DNA of 64,000 bases from Rhizobiales bacterium GAS188 (GTDB lineage: Bacteria; Pseudomonadota; Alphaproteobacteria; Rhizobiales; Beijerinckiaceae): NCBI GenBank assembly GCA_900104855.1, contig FNSS01000001.1:5766001-5830000 (forward strand), in the 5' to 3' direction. Both the position numbers and the translations under genes were made by a program. Position 1 is the first letter of the stretch, and the number at the start of each line of letters is the position of its first letter. The notes under the pieces were generated by a model. It ran no database searches, was not told the DNA's origin, and was given only the letters and a program-made list of their open reading frames with translations. Shown in pieces: positions 44,633-53,096 of the stretch.

Positions 44633-45585
44633 CTGAAGCGCAGCTTCGGGTTGGAGACGATGCCGGCGATGTCGGCGATCGTCACGAGGATGAGATAGCC
44701 CGCGCAGAACATCATCGCGACGGCCTGGACGAGCGGCATGTCACGCGTCGCGACGCCGTCCACTAGCAGATGGGCGAGGCCGGGATAGTTGAAGATCGTC
44801 TCGACGATGATCACGCCTCCGAGCAGGTGCGACAGGCTCAAGGCCACCGAATTGGCGATCGGGCCGATCGCGTTCGGCAGGGCATGCACAAGCACAACCC
44901 GTGCCGGTCCGGCGCCTTTGAGCAAGGCCATCTCGACATAGGGCTGGCGGAGCGCATCGAGCACCGCAGAGCGGCTCATCCGCACCATCTGGGCGATGAT
45001 GACGCAACTCAGGCTGAGCACTGGCAGCGTGAAGACGCGAAAGAAGCGCCCGACCGAGTCGATCGATGGTGAGGTGGACAGCGCCGGCAGCCAGTGGAGA
45101 TGCACGGCGAAGACGACGACCGCGAGCGTCGCGATGAAGAATTCGGGGACGGCGACGGCGGAGAGCGTCACGAGGCTGATCAGCCGGTCATAGGCGCTGT
45201 TGCGCCAGATCGCCGAGGTGATGCCGAGCGTCAGCGCCACCGGCACGCAGAACACGGCCGTCACGGCCGCGAGCAGCAGCGAGTTGGACAGCCGGCTGCC
45301 GATCAACGTCGCCACCGGGAGGTTGTTGACCAGGGAGCGGCCCGGATCGCCTGTCAGCAGGCCGTGAAGCCAGATGAAATAGCGCAGATAAGCCGGCTGA
45401 TCGAGGTGAAGGGCGGCACGCAGGCCCGCCACCGCCTCGGGCGTGGCACTCTGGCCGAGCACCACCTCTGCGACATCGCCGGGCAGGATCTCGGTCGCGA
45501 GGAATACGGCGACAGAGACGAAGGCGAGGGTCACCAGGGCGATGACCAGTCTTTGCGCGATCAGCTTCGGGACGAACCAGCTCAT
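44629..45585 (-). CDS. ABC transporter permease, DppB type
   Basis: A 318-residue permease with six helices. Typical DppB features include the N-terminal helix followed by LPGDVAEVVLG, the DPGRSLVNNLPV loop, and the EAA segment YVEMALLKGAGPARVVLVHALPN (in part ALLKGAGPARVV). It pairs with the DppC-type permease to form the inner-membrane channel. It lies 67 bases downstream of the binding-protein gene. Confidence 0.94.
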   Translation of the reverse strand: MSWFVPKLIAQRLVIALVTLAFVSVAVFLATEILPGDVAEVVLGQSATPEAVAGLRAALHLDQPAYLRYFIWLHGLLTGDPGRSLVNNLPVATLIGSRLSNSLLLAAVTAVFCVPVALTLGITSAIWRNSAYDRLISLVTLSAVAVPEFFIATLAVVVFAVHLHWLPALSTSPSIDSVGRFFRVFTLPVLSLSCVIIAQMVRMSRSAVLDALRQPYVEMALLKGAGPARVVLVHALPNAIGPIANSVALSLSHLLGGVIIVETIFNYPGLAHLLVDGVATRDMPLVQAVAMMFCAGYLILVTIADIAGIVSNPKLRFR

Positions 45586-45652
45586 CGTGGCAACTCCCGG
45601 CGGATTCCTTCGAGGAAGGGCGGGCGACAGAGAACCCGCCGCGGAGCGCCGG

Positions 45653-47275
45653 TCAGGCGTCCAGCCATACGCTCTCCGCGAAGTTGTAGCCCATCAGGCC
45701 ACCAGTCGGGATCGGCCGCAAGCCCTTCAGTTTGGACGAGTGGCCGTCGAGGATACTGGCGAAGACCGGAATGCCGATCCCCGATCCCTCGTGCACGAGC
45801 GTCTGCATGTCGCCATACATCTGCTTGCGCTTGGCATCGTCCGTTTCGGAGCGGGCCGCGACGAGGAGCTGGTCGAACTTCTCGTTCTTCCATGCGCTCT
45901 CGTTCCAGGCGGCGTCCGACTTGAAGAACAAGGTGAAGAGCACGTCGGCGCTGGGGCGCGGATTGATGTTGCCGAAACCGATCGGCTGCTTCATCCAGTA
46001 ATTCGACCAGTAGCCGTCGGCCGGAACGCGCTTCACGTCGAGATTAAGGCCGATCTTGGCGCCCGACTGTTGCAGGAGCTGGCCCATCTCGACCGAGTTG
46101 TCGGCTGCGGGCGACACGGTGATCGGGAGCTTCGTCGCGCCGATCCCGCTCTTCTGCAAATGGAACTTGGCCTTGTCGGGGTCGTAGGGGCGTTGCGGCA
46201 GATCCGCGTTGTAGTAGCGATTGCTCGGATCGATCGGCTGGTCGTTGCCGATGACCGCAAAATCACGATAGACGGCACTTCGGATCTGCTGACGGTCGAA
46301 GAGATATTTCAGCGCCATCACGAAGTCGGGATTGCCCGTGGGCTGGGTGTCGAGGCGAACCACGAGATCGGTGTAGCCGCCGGCTTTCGTTTCGAAGAGC
46401 TCGTAGCCGGGCGTCGACTGGATTTGCTTGGCCGAACGCGGGTTGACGCCGCCCGCGAGCTGCACGTCGCCCGACAAGAGGGCGTTGATGCGTGCGGATT
46501 CGTCAGTGATGCCGAAATATTCGATCTCGTCGAGATAAGGCTTGCCCGGCTTGAAATACTCGTCATTTCGCACTGCGATCGAGCGCACTCCGGGCTGAAA
46601 CTCCTTGCACTTGTAGGGGCCGGTCCCGTTGGCGACTGCGAAGTCGGTCGTGCCGTCCCTGACGATCAGGAAGTGTGAGATGCCAAAGACCACGGGCAGG
46701 TCGGCATTCGGCGAGGCGAGACGGATCTGCACTTCGTTGGGTCCGGTCGCCTTCACCTCGACCATCTGCTCGGCGAGCGAGCGCGCCTTCGAGCCTACGG
46801 CCGGATCCTTGTGGCGCATCAGTGAATAGACGACATCTGCCGAGGTCAGCGGCTTGCCGTCATGGAAGCGCACATCCTTGCGCAGCTTGATGGTCCAGAG
46901 CGTCGCCTTCTCGTTCTCGATCGACTCGGCGAGGTCAAGCTGCGGGGCGAGATGTTCGTCGAGCACGGTAAGACCATTGTAGAAGGTCGTGCCGCGCGAA
47001 TAATCCGTCGAATTCGATCCCTTGGGAGGATCGAGCGTGTCCGTCGTCGAGCTCGCAAAGCCGGCAACGCGCAATTTGCCGCCCTTCTTCGGCGTCTCGG
47101 CAAGCGCCCGCGTGCTGGCCGTGAGAATACTGCCCGCCGCCGAGAGGCTCATGCCGGCGGCGACGAGCCAATGCATCAGGTCGCGTCGGCTCGCCCCGTG
47201 CTTGAGCGCCCTTTCGATGTAAGCGGCTTCGTTTCGATTGAGGATTTGGATAGGCCCGTCACTGCGTCGTGTCAT
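45653..47275 (-). CDS. Peptide/opine-type ABC transporter substrate-binding protein, Tat-like signal
   Basis: A 540-residue SBP family 5 (DppA/OppA-like) protein. The N-terminus carries a twin-arginine-like motif (ASRRDLMHWLVA) before a hydrophobic stretch and an ALA-E cleavage site, so export may use the Tat system. Mature-protein motifs include LRKDVRFHDGKPLTSADVVY-type sequence (in part DVRFHDGKPLTSADV) and NGTGPYKCKEF. ATG 47275 follows GGAGACATAG with suitable spacing; 47296 is an alternative. It lies between an FAD amine oxidase and the permeases, suggesting that the oxidase acts on the imported compound. Confidence 0.93.
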   Translation of the reverse strand: MTRRSDGPIQILNRNEAAYIERALKHGASRRDLMHWLVAAGMSLSAAGSILTASTRALAETPKKGGKLRVAGFASSTTDTLDPPKGSNSTDYSRGTTFYNGLTVLDEHLAPQLDLAESIENEKATLWTIKLRKDVRFHDGKPLTSADVVYSLMRHKDPAVGSKARSLAEQMVEVKATGPNEVQIRLASPNADLPVVFGISHFLIVRDGTTDFAVANGTGPYKCKEFQPGVRSIAVRNDEYFKPGKPYLDEIEYFGITDESARINALLSGDVQLAGGVNPRSAKQIQSTPGYELFETKAGGYTDLVVRLDTQPTGNPDFVMALKYLFDRQQIRSAVYRDFAVIGNDQPIDPSNRYYNADLPQRPYDPDKAKFHLQKSGIGATKLPITVSPAADNSVEMGQLLQQSGAKIGLNLDVKRVPADGYWSNYWMKQPIGFGNINPRPSADVLFTLFFKSDAAWNESAWKNEKFDQLLVAARSETDDAKRKQMYGDMQTLVHEGSGIGIPVFASILDGHSSKLKGLRPIPTGGLMGYNFAESVWLDA

Positions 47276-47347
47276 GGCTATGTCTCCTAGGTCCACCGCA
47301 CAGTCGAAGTCTGAGCGAGCCTCGATCGCGAGGCCCGTCGTGAAGCC

Positions 47348-48625
47348 TCAATGCAGCCAGTCCTGCAGCCGGTAATAGGCGCCGACGAAGGGCAGGAACC
47401 AAGGCGGCCCGAAATGCCCCGGGATTGCCGGCCAATCGAGATCGCGGAACGGGTTGGCGTCGGGCCTCCCGTTCATCACCTCGGCCATGACCTGGCCCAT
47501 ATGCACCGACATCTGGGTGCCGTGCCCGCTATAGCCCATGGAATAGAGAAGGCCTTCGTGCTCGCCTGCCCTGGGCAGGCGGTCCGCCGTCATGTCGACG
47601 AGCCCACCCCAACAGTAATCGATACGGGTTCCGTGCAATTGCGGGAAAAGCGATAGCATTCCCCGTTGGAGGATCTTGCCGCTCTTGGCATCCGAGGTCG
47701 GGCTGGACATGGCGAAGCGGGCCCTTCCGCCGAACAGCAGGCGATTATCGGGCGTGATGCGGAAATAGTGCCCGATATTCTTGGTCGTCGTGGCCGTGCG
47801 CCGCGTCGGCATCAGGTCGCCGAGCACATTCTCCGAGAGCGGCTCGGTCACGATGATGAAGCTCCCGACCGGCACGATCCTGCGCCGGAAGTGGGAGAAC
47901 GGCCCCTTGACCGAGGTGCCGGTCGCAAGCAGCACCTGATCGGCGCTGAAGCTGCCGCGCCCAGTGACGATCTCGTGCTTGCGTCCGCCGAGGCGACGCA
48001 GCATGGTGACGGGCGCGTTCTCATAGATCGCGGCGCCGTGCCGGGCGGCCCCGCCGGCGAGGCCGCCGACGAACTTGCCCATATGCATGTTGGCGCTCTT
48101 GCGATAGACGAGGCCGCCATGGAAGGCATCCGAGCCAATCTCGGATTTGATCGCCGATCGCGGGACGAGATCGGTGTCCGGATCGACCTCGCGCGACATC
48201 AGCTCGTAGCTGCGCGCGAGCTTGTCGAAATGCTCGGGCTTCGCGGCGAGCTTGATCTTGCCGGTGCGCTTGAAGTCGCAGTCGATCCGCTCGTCGCCGA
48301 TGATCCTTTCGACCGTGTCGACGGCAGCGTCGAAGGCGCGGTAGAGCGATTTCGCAAGCGGCAGGCCGAGCTTTTCCGAAGCGGCGCGGAAATCCGCGGA
48401 CAGCCCGTTGTTGCAGTGGCCGCCATTGCGCCCGGAGGCCTCGCCGCCGACGCGGCCCGCCTCGACGAGCACGACCTTGGCGCCCGTCTTGGCGAGAGCG
48501 AGCGCGGCGGAGAGCCCCGTGAAGCCTCCGCCGACGACCGCGACATCGGCATGCCCTTCCACCGGCCCATCCTTGCCCCCCTGAAAGGCGGCTGCAGTGT
48601 CGTGCCAGTAGGATGCCAGCTTCAC
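47348..48625 (-). CDS. FAD-dependent amine oxidase (DAO family, PuuB-like)
   Basis: A 425-residue D-amino-acid-oxidase-fold flavoprotein. VAVVGGGFTGLSAALAL binds FAD, and GRVGGEASGRNGGHCNNG is typical of gamma-glutamylputrescine oxidase (PuuB)-like enzymes. The C-terminal YSMGYSGHGTQMSVHMGQ completes the flavin site. It would oxidise a secondary or primary amine of an imported compound to an aldehyde, releasing H2O2. The exact substrate is unknown. It is co-oriented with a HAD hydrolase upstream and the ABC transporter downstream. Confidence 0.9.
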   Translation of the reverse strand: MKLASYWHDTAAAFQGGKDGPVEGHADVAVVGGGFTGLSAALALAKTGAKVVLVEAGRVGGEASGRNGGHCNNGLSADFRAASEKLGLPLAKSLYRAFDAAVDTVERIIGDERIDCDFKRTGKIKLAAKPEHFDKLARSYELMSREVDPDTDLVPRSAIKSEIGSDAFHGGLVYRKSANMHMGKFVGGLAGGAARHGAAIYENAPVTMLRRLGGRKHEIVTGRGSFSADQVLLATGTSVKGPFSHFRRRIVPVGSFIIVTEPLSENVLGDLMPTRRTATTTKNIGHYFRITPDNRLLFGGRARFAMSSPTSDAKSGKILQRGMLSLFPQLHGTRIDYCWGGLVDMTADRLPRAGEHEGLLYSMGYSGHGTQMSVHMGQVMAEVMNGRPDANPFRDLDWPAIPGHFGPPWFLPFVGAYYRLQDWLH

Positions 48626-48662
48626 GGCGTCGCGCTCACGGGGCCGGGGTGGCGATCATGGC

Positions 48663-49325
48663 TCACAGGCCCAGAAGTCCCGGCAGGCCGCCGATATCCT
48701 GGATCTCGCGGTAGCCATACGCCGCATTGCCGGGGCCGTGGCCCCGATTGACAAAGGCCCGCGCTCCGAAATGCAGATCATGCGCCGACATCAGATCGTA
48801 GCGCAGGCTCGACGACACGTGCAGGATATCCGCCGGGCTGCAGCCGAGCTGCTCGATCATGTATTCGAAGGCCTGGAATCTCGGCTTGTAGGCTCGCGCC
48901 TGCTCCGCCGTGTAGATCGCGTGGAAAGGCGCGCAGAGCTTTGCCACATTGTCGTTGATCTGACCGTTCGAGGCGTTGGAGAGGATGACCAGCGGATAAT
49001 GTTTGGCGACCCTGGCGAGCGCCTCCGAGACGTCCGGATGCGGCCCCCATGTCGGCACGGCATCGTAGATCGCTCGCGCTTCGGTCCGGCGGAACTCGAC
49101 GCGCCAGAGCTTGCAGGTTCGCTCCAACGAGTCGCTGATCACGTCCGCATAGGGCTTCCAGGCACCCAGCACTTCATCGAAGCGGTAGGCCGAATAATCG
49201 GCCACGAAAGCGTCCATCTTGTCGGCCGCAATCCTGTCCGCGAAGAATTCGCGGGTCATGTCGGAGATGCGGAAGCGGGTGAGCGTCCCGTAGCAATCGA
49301 AGGTGATGTATTTCGGCCTGAACAT
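48663..49325 (-). CDS. HAD hydrolase, haloacid dehalogenase type II family
   Basis: A 220-residue HAD protein with motif I ITFDCYGTL (nucleophilic Asp), motif II LSNASN, a Lys in AYKPRFQAFEYM, and VSSSLRYDLMSAHD as motif III/IV. These are the features of the 2-haloacid dehalogenase II group, though family members also hydrolyse phosphates. ATG 49325 starts at the conserved strand; 49337 is also possible. First gene of the oxidase-ABC operon; its role with amine catabolism is unclear. Confidence 0.88.
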   Translation of the reverse strand: MFRPKYITFDCYGTLTRFRISDMTREFFADRIAADKMDAFVADYSAYRFDEVLGAWKPYADVISDSLERTCKLWRVEFRRTEARAIYDAVPTWGPHPDVSEALARVAKHYPLVILSNASNGQINDNVAKLCAPFHAIYTAEQARAYKPRFQAFEYMIEQLGCSPADILHVSSSLRYDLMSAHDLHFGARAFVNRGHGPGNAAYGYREIQDIGGLPGLLGL

Positions 49326-49337
49326 GCTTATGACCAC

Positions 49338-50264
49338 CAGTCTTGCCCGGTTGCGTCGACCCGTCGTCCAGACAGGGCAGAAGGATCTTCAGTTGCCGCC
49401 GCTCGATCTTGTTTCGCCGTCAGCAGATCATGGCTCAAACGATAGAGGCACAAGAAGACACGATCCATGTGCCTGGATCGGGCAGGGGACGAAGAATATT
49501 CCATAGAGTCCGCCCTTCGCAGCACAAACAGCCGAGGCGCATATTTTCGGGGCAGGCCCCATTGCCCGATGCGCCGGACCGACGCTCAGTCCGATCAGCA
49601 ATTCCCAGCGGCCCAGTCAGCGAGCTCGCCGAAGCTTCCTTCGCCGTCGAAGGCCGAGACGATCCGCTCTCCGAGCAGCGGGCGAAACTTGAACATCTGC
49701 CCGTCGCAGTTGGTCACGACGAGCATGCGCCCGTCATGATCGAGCCGAAAGCGCCGATGCGCGTCCATGACATAATAGCCGACCTGCATGCGGAGCGGCC
49801 GATAGGCAGTGGCATCGCGCAGATCGGGCGCGAAGGCCCCGAGCACGGCCGCCCCTTCCGAGGCGAGATCGGCCCCGAAGCCGTCTCTCGGCGCAGCGCG
49901 CCGGCGATGGCCACCATTCCCGAATTTCAACCCGGCACCATGGCGGTAGGCAGTGTGTAGGTGCCGCTGTCGCCGAGCATATGCAGCGACGCGCGCTTGG
50001 CTCTGCGGTGGAAAATACCGCCGGCGCGCGGCATCCGGCGTTTTGTGCTGCCCCTCCGCGAATCCGAAGCTACGGCGGGAACCGCAGGTCTCCGCAGCTT
50101 ATGCCAATCGGAACAGTGTTTTCCCCACATCCTGTCGCCGGGACCGATCCGCGAGCAACGAAACATCTTGCGATCGAGTTAGCATCCCTGCCACGCAAGG
50201 CGGGCAGTCGACATCCGCGCCCGATCACACCCGCCCTATCGCCAGGGCTCGAACTGACACGGAC
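49338..50264. other. Low-content region around a small hypothetical gene
   Basis: Between the divergent HAD and GNAT genes the only plausible coding stretch is the minus-strand frame 49595-49930. The remainder, about 250 bases before it and 330 after, shows nothing I can assign apart from presumed promoters. Several longer frames on the plus strand have an unnatural composition. Confidence 0.4.
49595..49930 (-). CDS. Hypothetical small protein
   Basis: A 111-residue frame. From about residue 48 onward (MQVGYYVMDAHRRFRLDHDG, then MLVVTNCDGQMFKFRPLLGE) the composition and third-position G+C look like a real protein. The first 47 residues are Ala/Arg-rich and less convincing, so the start may be the internal ATG at 49789. 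I do not recognise a family. It could be the remnant of a longer gene. Confidence 0.42.
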   Translation of the reverse strand: MKFGNGGHRRRAAPRDGFGADLASEGAAVLGAFAPDLRDATAYRPLRMQVGYYVMDAHRRFRLDHDGRMLVVTNCDGQMFKFRPLLGERIVSAFDGEGSFGELADWAAGNC

Positions 50265-51155
50265 ATGGCTTCTCCCATGAGCGGCAAGGACGCCACTTCT
50301 CCATTCAGGAATGAGCAGATTTGCCTGCGCGCCATGGAGGAAGCGGATCTGGGCGCCGCGCACAGCCTGTCGGTGGCGGTCGGCTGGCCCCATCGTCAGG
50401 GCGATTGGCGTGCCGTCTTCGAGATCGGCCATGGCTATTGCGCCCATGACGCGATCGGTCGCCTGGTGGGCACGGCCATGTGGTGGCCCATCGGCGCCGC
50501 CTTCGCCACGATTGGCATGGTCATCGTCGCTCCTAGCCTGCAGGGCCAAGGCTTGGGGAGGCAGATGATGAGTGCCGTGCAGGAAGCCGCTCAAGGCAGG
50601 ACGTTGCAACTGAACGCGACGCTGGCCGGCATGAAGCTCTACAAGTCGCAGGGCTTCCGGGCGATCGGCGCCGTCCGGCAGTATCAGGGCGTTGCCCGGC
50701 CTGCGAAGTGGCATAGCTCCGCGGACATCTTGGTACGGCCAAGCACCGCCGAGGATTGGGCATCCATTGCCGAACTCGACCGCGCCGCCCATGGAGTCGA
50801 CCGCCGGAATGTCCTGCGCGCGCTCACCGGAGATGCGGCCGGCGCCATCGGTGAACGCGATGCGCGCGTGACCGGATTCGCTTTTTGCCGACCCTTCGGG
50901 CGCGGTTACGTGATCGGACCGATCGTAGCGTTCGACGAGGAGACGGCGATCGCCTTGGCGGCGCCCTTCGTCATGGCGCACGCAGGATATTTCGTGCGCG
51001 CGGACATTCCAGAAGGCATGACCGGTCTCTCCTGTTTCCTCGAAGAGTGCGGGCTACTTCCCGCGGGCGGCGGGACGACCATGATCAAGGGGCGAGCGCC
51101 GCGTCGTTCTGGACGCGTCCGTGTATTCGGCCTCATCAACCAGGCGATCGGATGA
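50265..51155 (+). CDS. Two-domain GNAT acetyltransferase
   Basis: A 296-residue protein. The first half is a GNAT domain with the acetyl-CoA-binding signature VAPSLQGQGLGRQMM (Q/RxxGxG/A type) and ATLAGMKLYKSQGF. The second half (from RPSTAEDW) resembles the YitH-type second acetyltransferase domain. The substrate is unknown, probably an amino compound. ATG 50265 or 50277 are both possible; a longer frame from 49953 looks non-coding. It is translationally coupled (ATGA) to the reductase gene. Confidence 0.85.
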   Translation: MASPMSGKDATSPFRNEQICLRAMEEADLGAAHSLSVAVGWPHRQGDWRAVFEIGHGYCAHDAIGRLVGTAMWWPIGAAFATIGMVIVAPSLQGQGLGRQMMSAVQEAAQGRTLQLNATLAGMKLYKSQGFRAIGAVRQYQGVARPAKWHSSADILVRPSTAEDWASIAELDRAAHGVDRRNVLRALTGDAAGAIGERDARVTGFAFCRPFGRGYVIGPIVAFDEETAIALAAPFVMAHAGYFVRADIPEGMTGLSCFLEECGLLPAGGGTTMIKGRAPRRSGRVRVFGLINQAIG

Positions 51156-52105
51156 GCCAGAGCCACGATCCGCACCCGATCGGTGTCGTCTACAAATCCG
51201 AGCCCGTGCGTGGCCAGATCTGGAGGCGCGTCTTCGAGGCGCAAGCACCAGACATGGCGCTGCGCATCTGGCCGGATGTCGGCGATACAAGCGATGTCCG
51301 TTATCTCGTCGCCTGGCTCCCGCCCGACGATCTCGTCTCAAGCTTTCCGAAGCTCGAAGTCCTGTTCTCGGCCGGGGCCGGGATCGACCAGCTCGATCTC
51401 GACAATGTGCCGAGCCAAGTCCGGATCGTGCGCATGGTCGATCCCGACCTGACGAACAGCATGGTGGAATACGCGACCTTAGGCGTGCTCGCCCTGCATC
51501 GCGACCTTCCAGCCTATCTCGCAAGCCAGCGCGACGGGCGCTGGACCCCCCAACAGGTGCGACGCGCGGCCGACCGTACGGTCGGCATCATGGGCCTCGG
51601 CGTGCTGGGCTCGGCGCTCGCCGAGACGCTTCGGGGTTTCGGCTTTCGCCTGCGCGGCTGGAGTGCGTCGAGAAAGTCGATCGCCGGGATGAGCACTTTC
51701 GCCGGGAAGGGCGAGTACGGCGAGTTCCTGGCGGGTACCGACATTCTCATCTGCCTACTGCCGCTCACCGCTGGCACCCGGGGCATCCTGTGCGCCTCCA
51801 CCTTCGCGGCCTTGCCGCGCGGAGCGCGCCTCCTCAATGTCGGGCGCGGCGGACATCTGGTCGAGGCCGATCTCCTCTCAGCTCTGGAGACGGGCCAGAT
51901 CGACTGCGCCGTGCTCGATGTCCTCGGCCAGGAGCCTCCGGTGCCGGACCACAAGCTGCTGCGTCACCCGCGCGTGATCGTGACGCCGCATATCGCCAGC
52001 ATCACCCATCCAGAGCCCGCCGCCCGTCGCGTCCTGGAGCAGATCCGGCGCCATCGGGCGGGTCTCGAGCTCTCGGATGTCATCGATCGCAAGCGCGGTT
52101 ATTGA
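51152..52105 (+). CDS. Glyoxylate/hydroxypyruvate reductase A-like 2-hydroxyacid dehydrogenase
   Basis: A 317-residue D-2-hydroxyacid dehydrogenase of the GhrA type. It has GLGVLGSALAETL as the NAD(P) loop, the catalytic Arg in LNVGRGGHLV, Glu in VLGQEPPV, and His in TPHIASITHP. It would reduce glyoxylate, hydroxypyruvate or a related 2-keto acid formed by oxidation of amino compounds. The start at the ATGA overlap with the GNAT gene excludes the longer in-frame start at 50885. Confidence 0.9.
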   Translation: MSQSHDPHPIGVVYKSEPVRGQIWRRVFEAQAPDMALRIWPDVGDTSDVRYLVAWLPPDDLVSSFPKLEVLFSAGAGIDQLDLDNVPSQVRIVRMVDPDLTNSMVEYATLGVLALHRDLPAYLASQRDGRWTPQQVRRAADRTVGIMGLGVLGSALAETLRGFGFRLRGWSASRKSIAGMSTFAGKGEYGEFLAGTDILICLLPLTAGTRGILCASTFAALPRGARLLNVGRGGHLVEADLLSALETGQIDCAVLDVLGQEPPVPDHKLLRHPRVIVTPHIASITHPEPAARRVLEQIRRHRAGLELSDVIDRKRGY

Positions 52106-52147
52106 GGCCTTCGGGGTGGCGAGACGGCGTGCCTCTCTCGTCCGCCG

Positions 52148-52846
52148 TCAGCCTTCGGCGTCGATGGCGTCGGCAAGCTCCGCCAAGGTTGCGAAGTGAT
52201 AATCGGGCTTCGTGTGCTTGGCCTCGAGCGTGCCGCCCGAGCCCTTGAGACCCTTGCGTCGCTCGATCCAGCACACCGTATAGCCGAGTTCCCGAGCGAC
52301 GCCGATATCGTGATATTGGCTCTGTGCTACATGGAGAATGTCTTCGAGGACGTAGCCCTCGACGCTCAGCCGGCCGCGCGTGAAACCGAAGAAGACCGGG
52401 TCCGGCTTCTCGCATCTGGCCTCGTCGACCGTCACCGTGTCGTGGAAAGGCTCGCCCAGCGTCTTCTCCATGTGGTCGAGCGCCCAGCGCTGGGCGTTGG
52501 TCATGGCGACCAGGCGGTAACGGGCGCGCAGCCGCCTCAAGGCCTCGACCGAATCGGTGAAGGCCGGCCAGCTGGTGATCGAATGGCGAAAGCCCTCGGC
52601 GGCCGCGGCCCCCGCCGGCAGGCCGAGATCGGGCGCCATGGCCGAATAGACGCGCACGAGATCATCGGGAAATCGCTTGGTCGGCGCATTGCCGCGATGA
52701 CGGCGATAGCAGTCGAGGATGGCATCGTCGTTCAGCTTGCGCTCGTCGGCTCTCGACACCTCTCGGAGATAATTCAGCATGCCGCGTTCGAAGTCGATCA
52801 GCGTGCCGACCACGTCGAAGGTCAGAACCTTGAACGTCCGCAACAT
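52148..52846 (-). CDS. HAD hydrolase, haloacid dehalogenase type II-like
   Basis: A 232-residue HAD protein with motif I LTFDVVGTL, motif II VAMTNAQRW, Lys in CEKPDPVFF and a HVAQSQYHDIGVAREL motif. The usual Tyr after the nucleophile (DxYGTL) is Val here, and the SSN motif is replaced by AQS, so it may not be a true dehalogenase. It is related to but clearly different from the HAD protein at 48663-49325. It is divergent from gabD. Confidence 0.87.
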   Translation of the reverse strand: MLRTFKVLTFDVVGTLIDFERGMLNYLREVSRADERKLNDDAILDCYRRHRGNAPTKRFPDDLVRVYSAMAPDLGLPAGAAAAEGFRHSITSWPAFTDSVEALRRLRARYRLVAMTNAQRWALDHMEKTLGEPFHDTVTVDEARCEKPDPVFFGFTRGRLSVEGYVLEDILHVAQSQYHDIGVARELGYTVCWIERRKGLKGSGGTLEAKHTKPDYHFATLAELADAIDAEG

Positions 52847-53096
52847 GATGGCGTTTCCTTTCGGTGTGGTGCGACGGCTTGCATCTTGGGGCGACAGACC
52901 GAAGATTGTGAGGTCAAATGTGCTCGATCAGGCGCATTTCGTGCCGATTTGTGAGGCTTCGGCAGCATGGCGGCAGGAGATGCCGCCATGCTCGACGAAA
53001 CGACAGCTTCGACCTGTACGCCGGCCCATTTCGTCGCTACTTCACGCTGCGCACCGCTAGAGTGAAGGCGGAAAGGGCATGACCGTGAGGACATCC

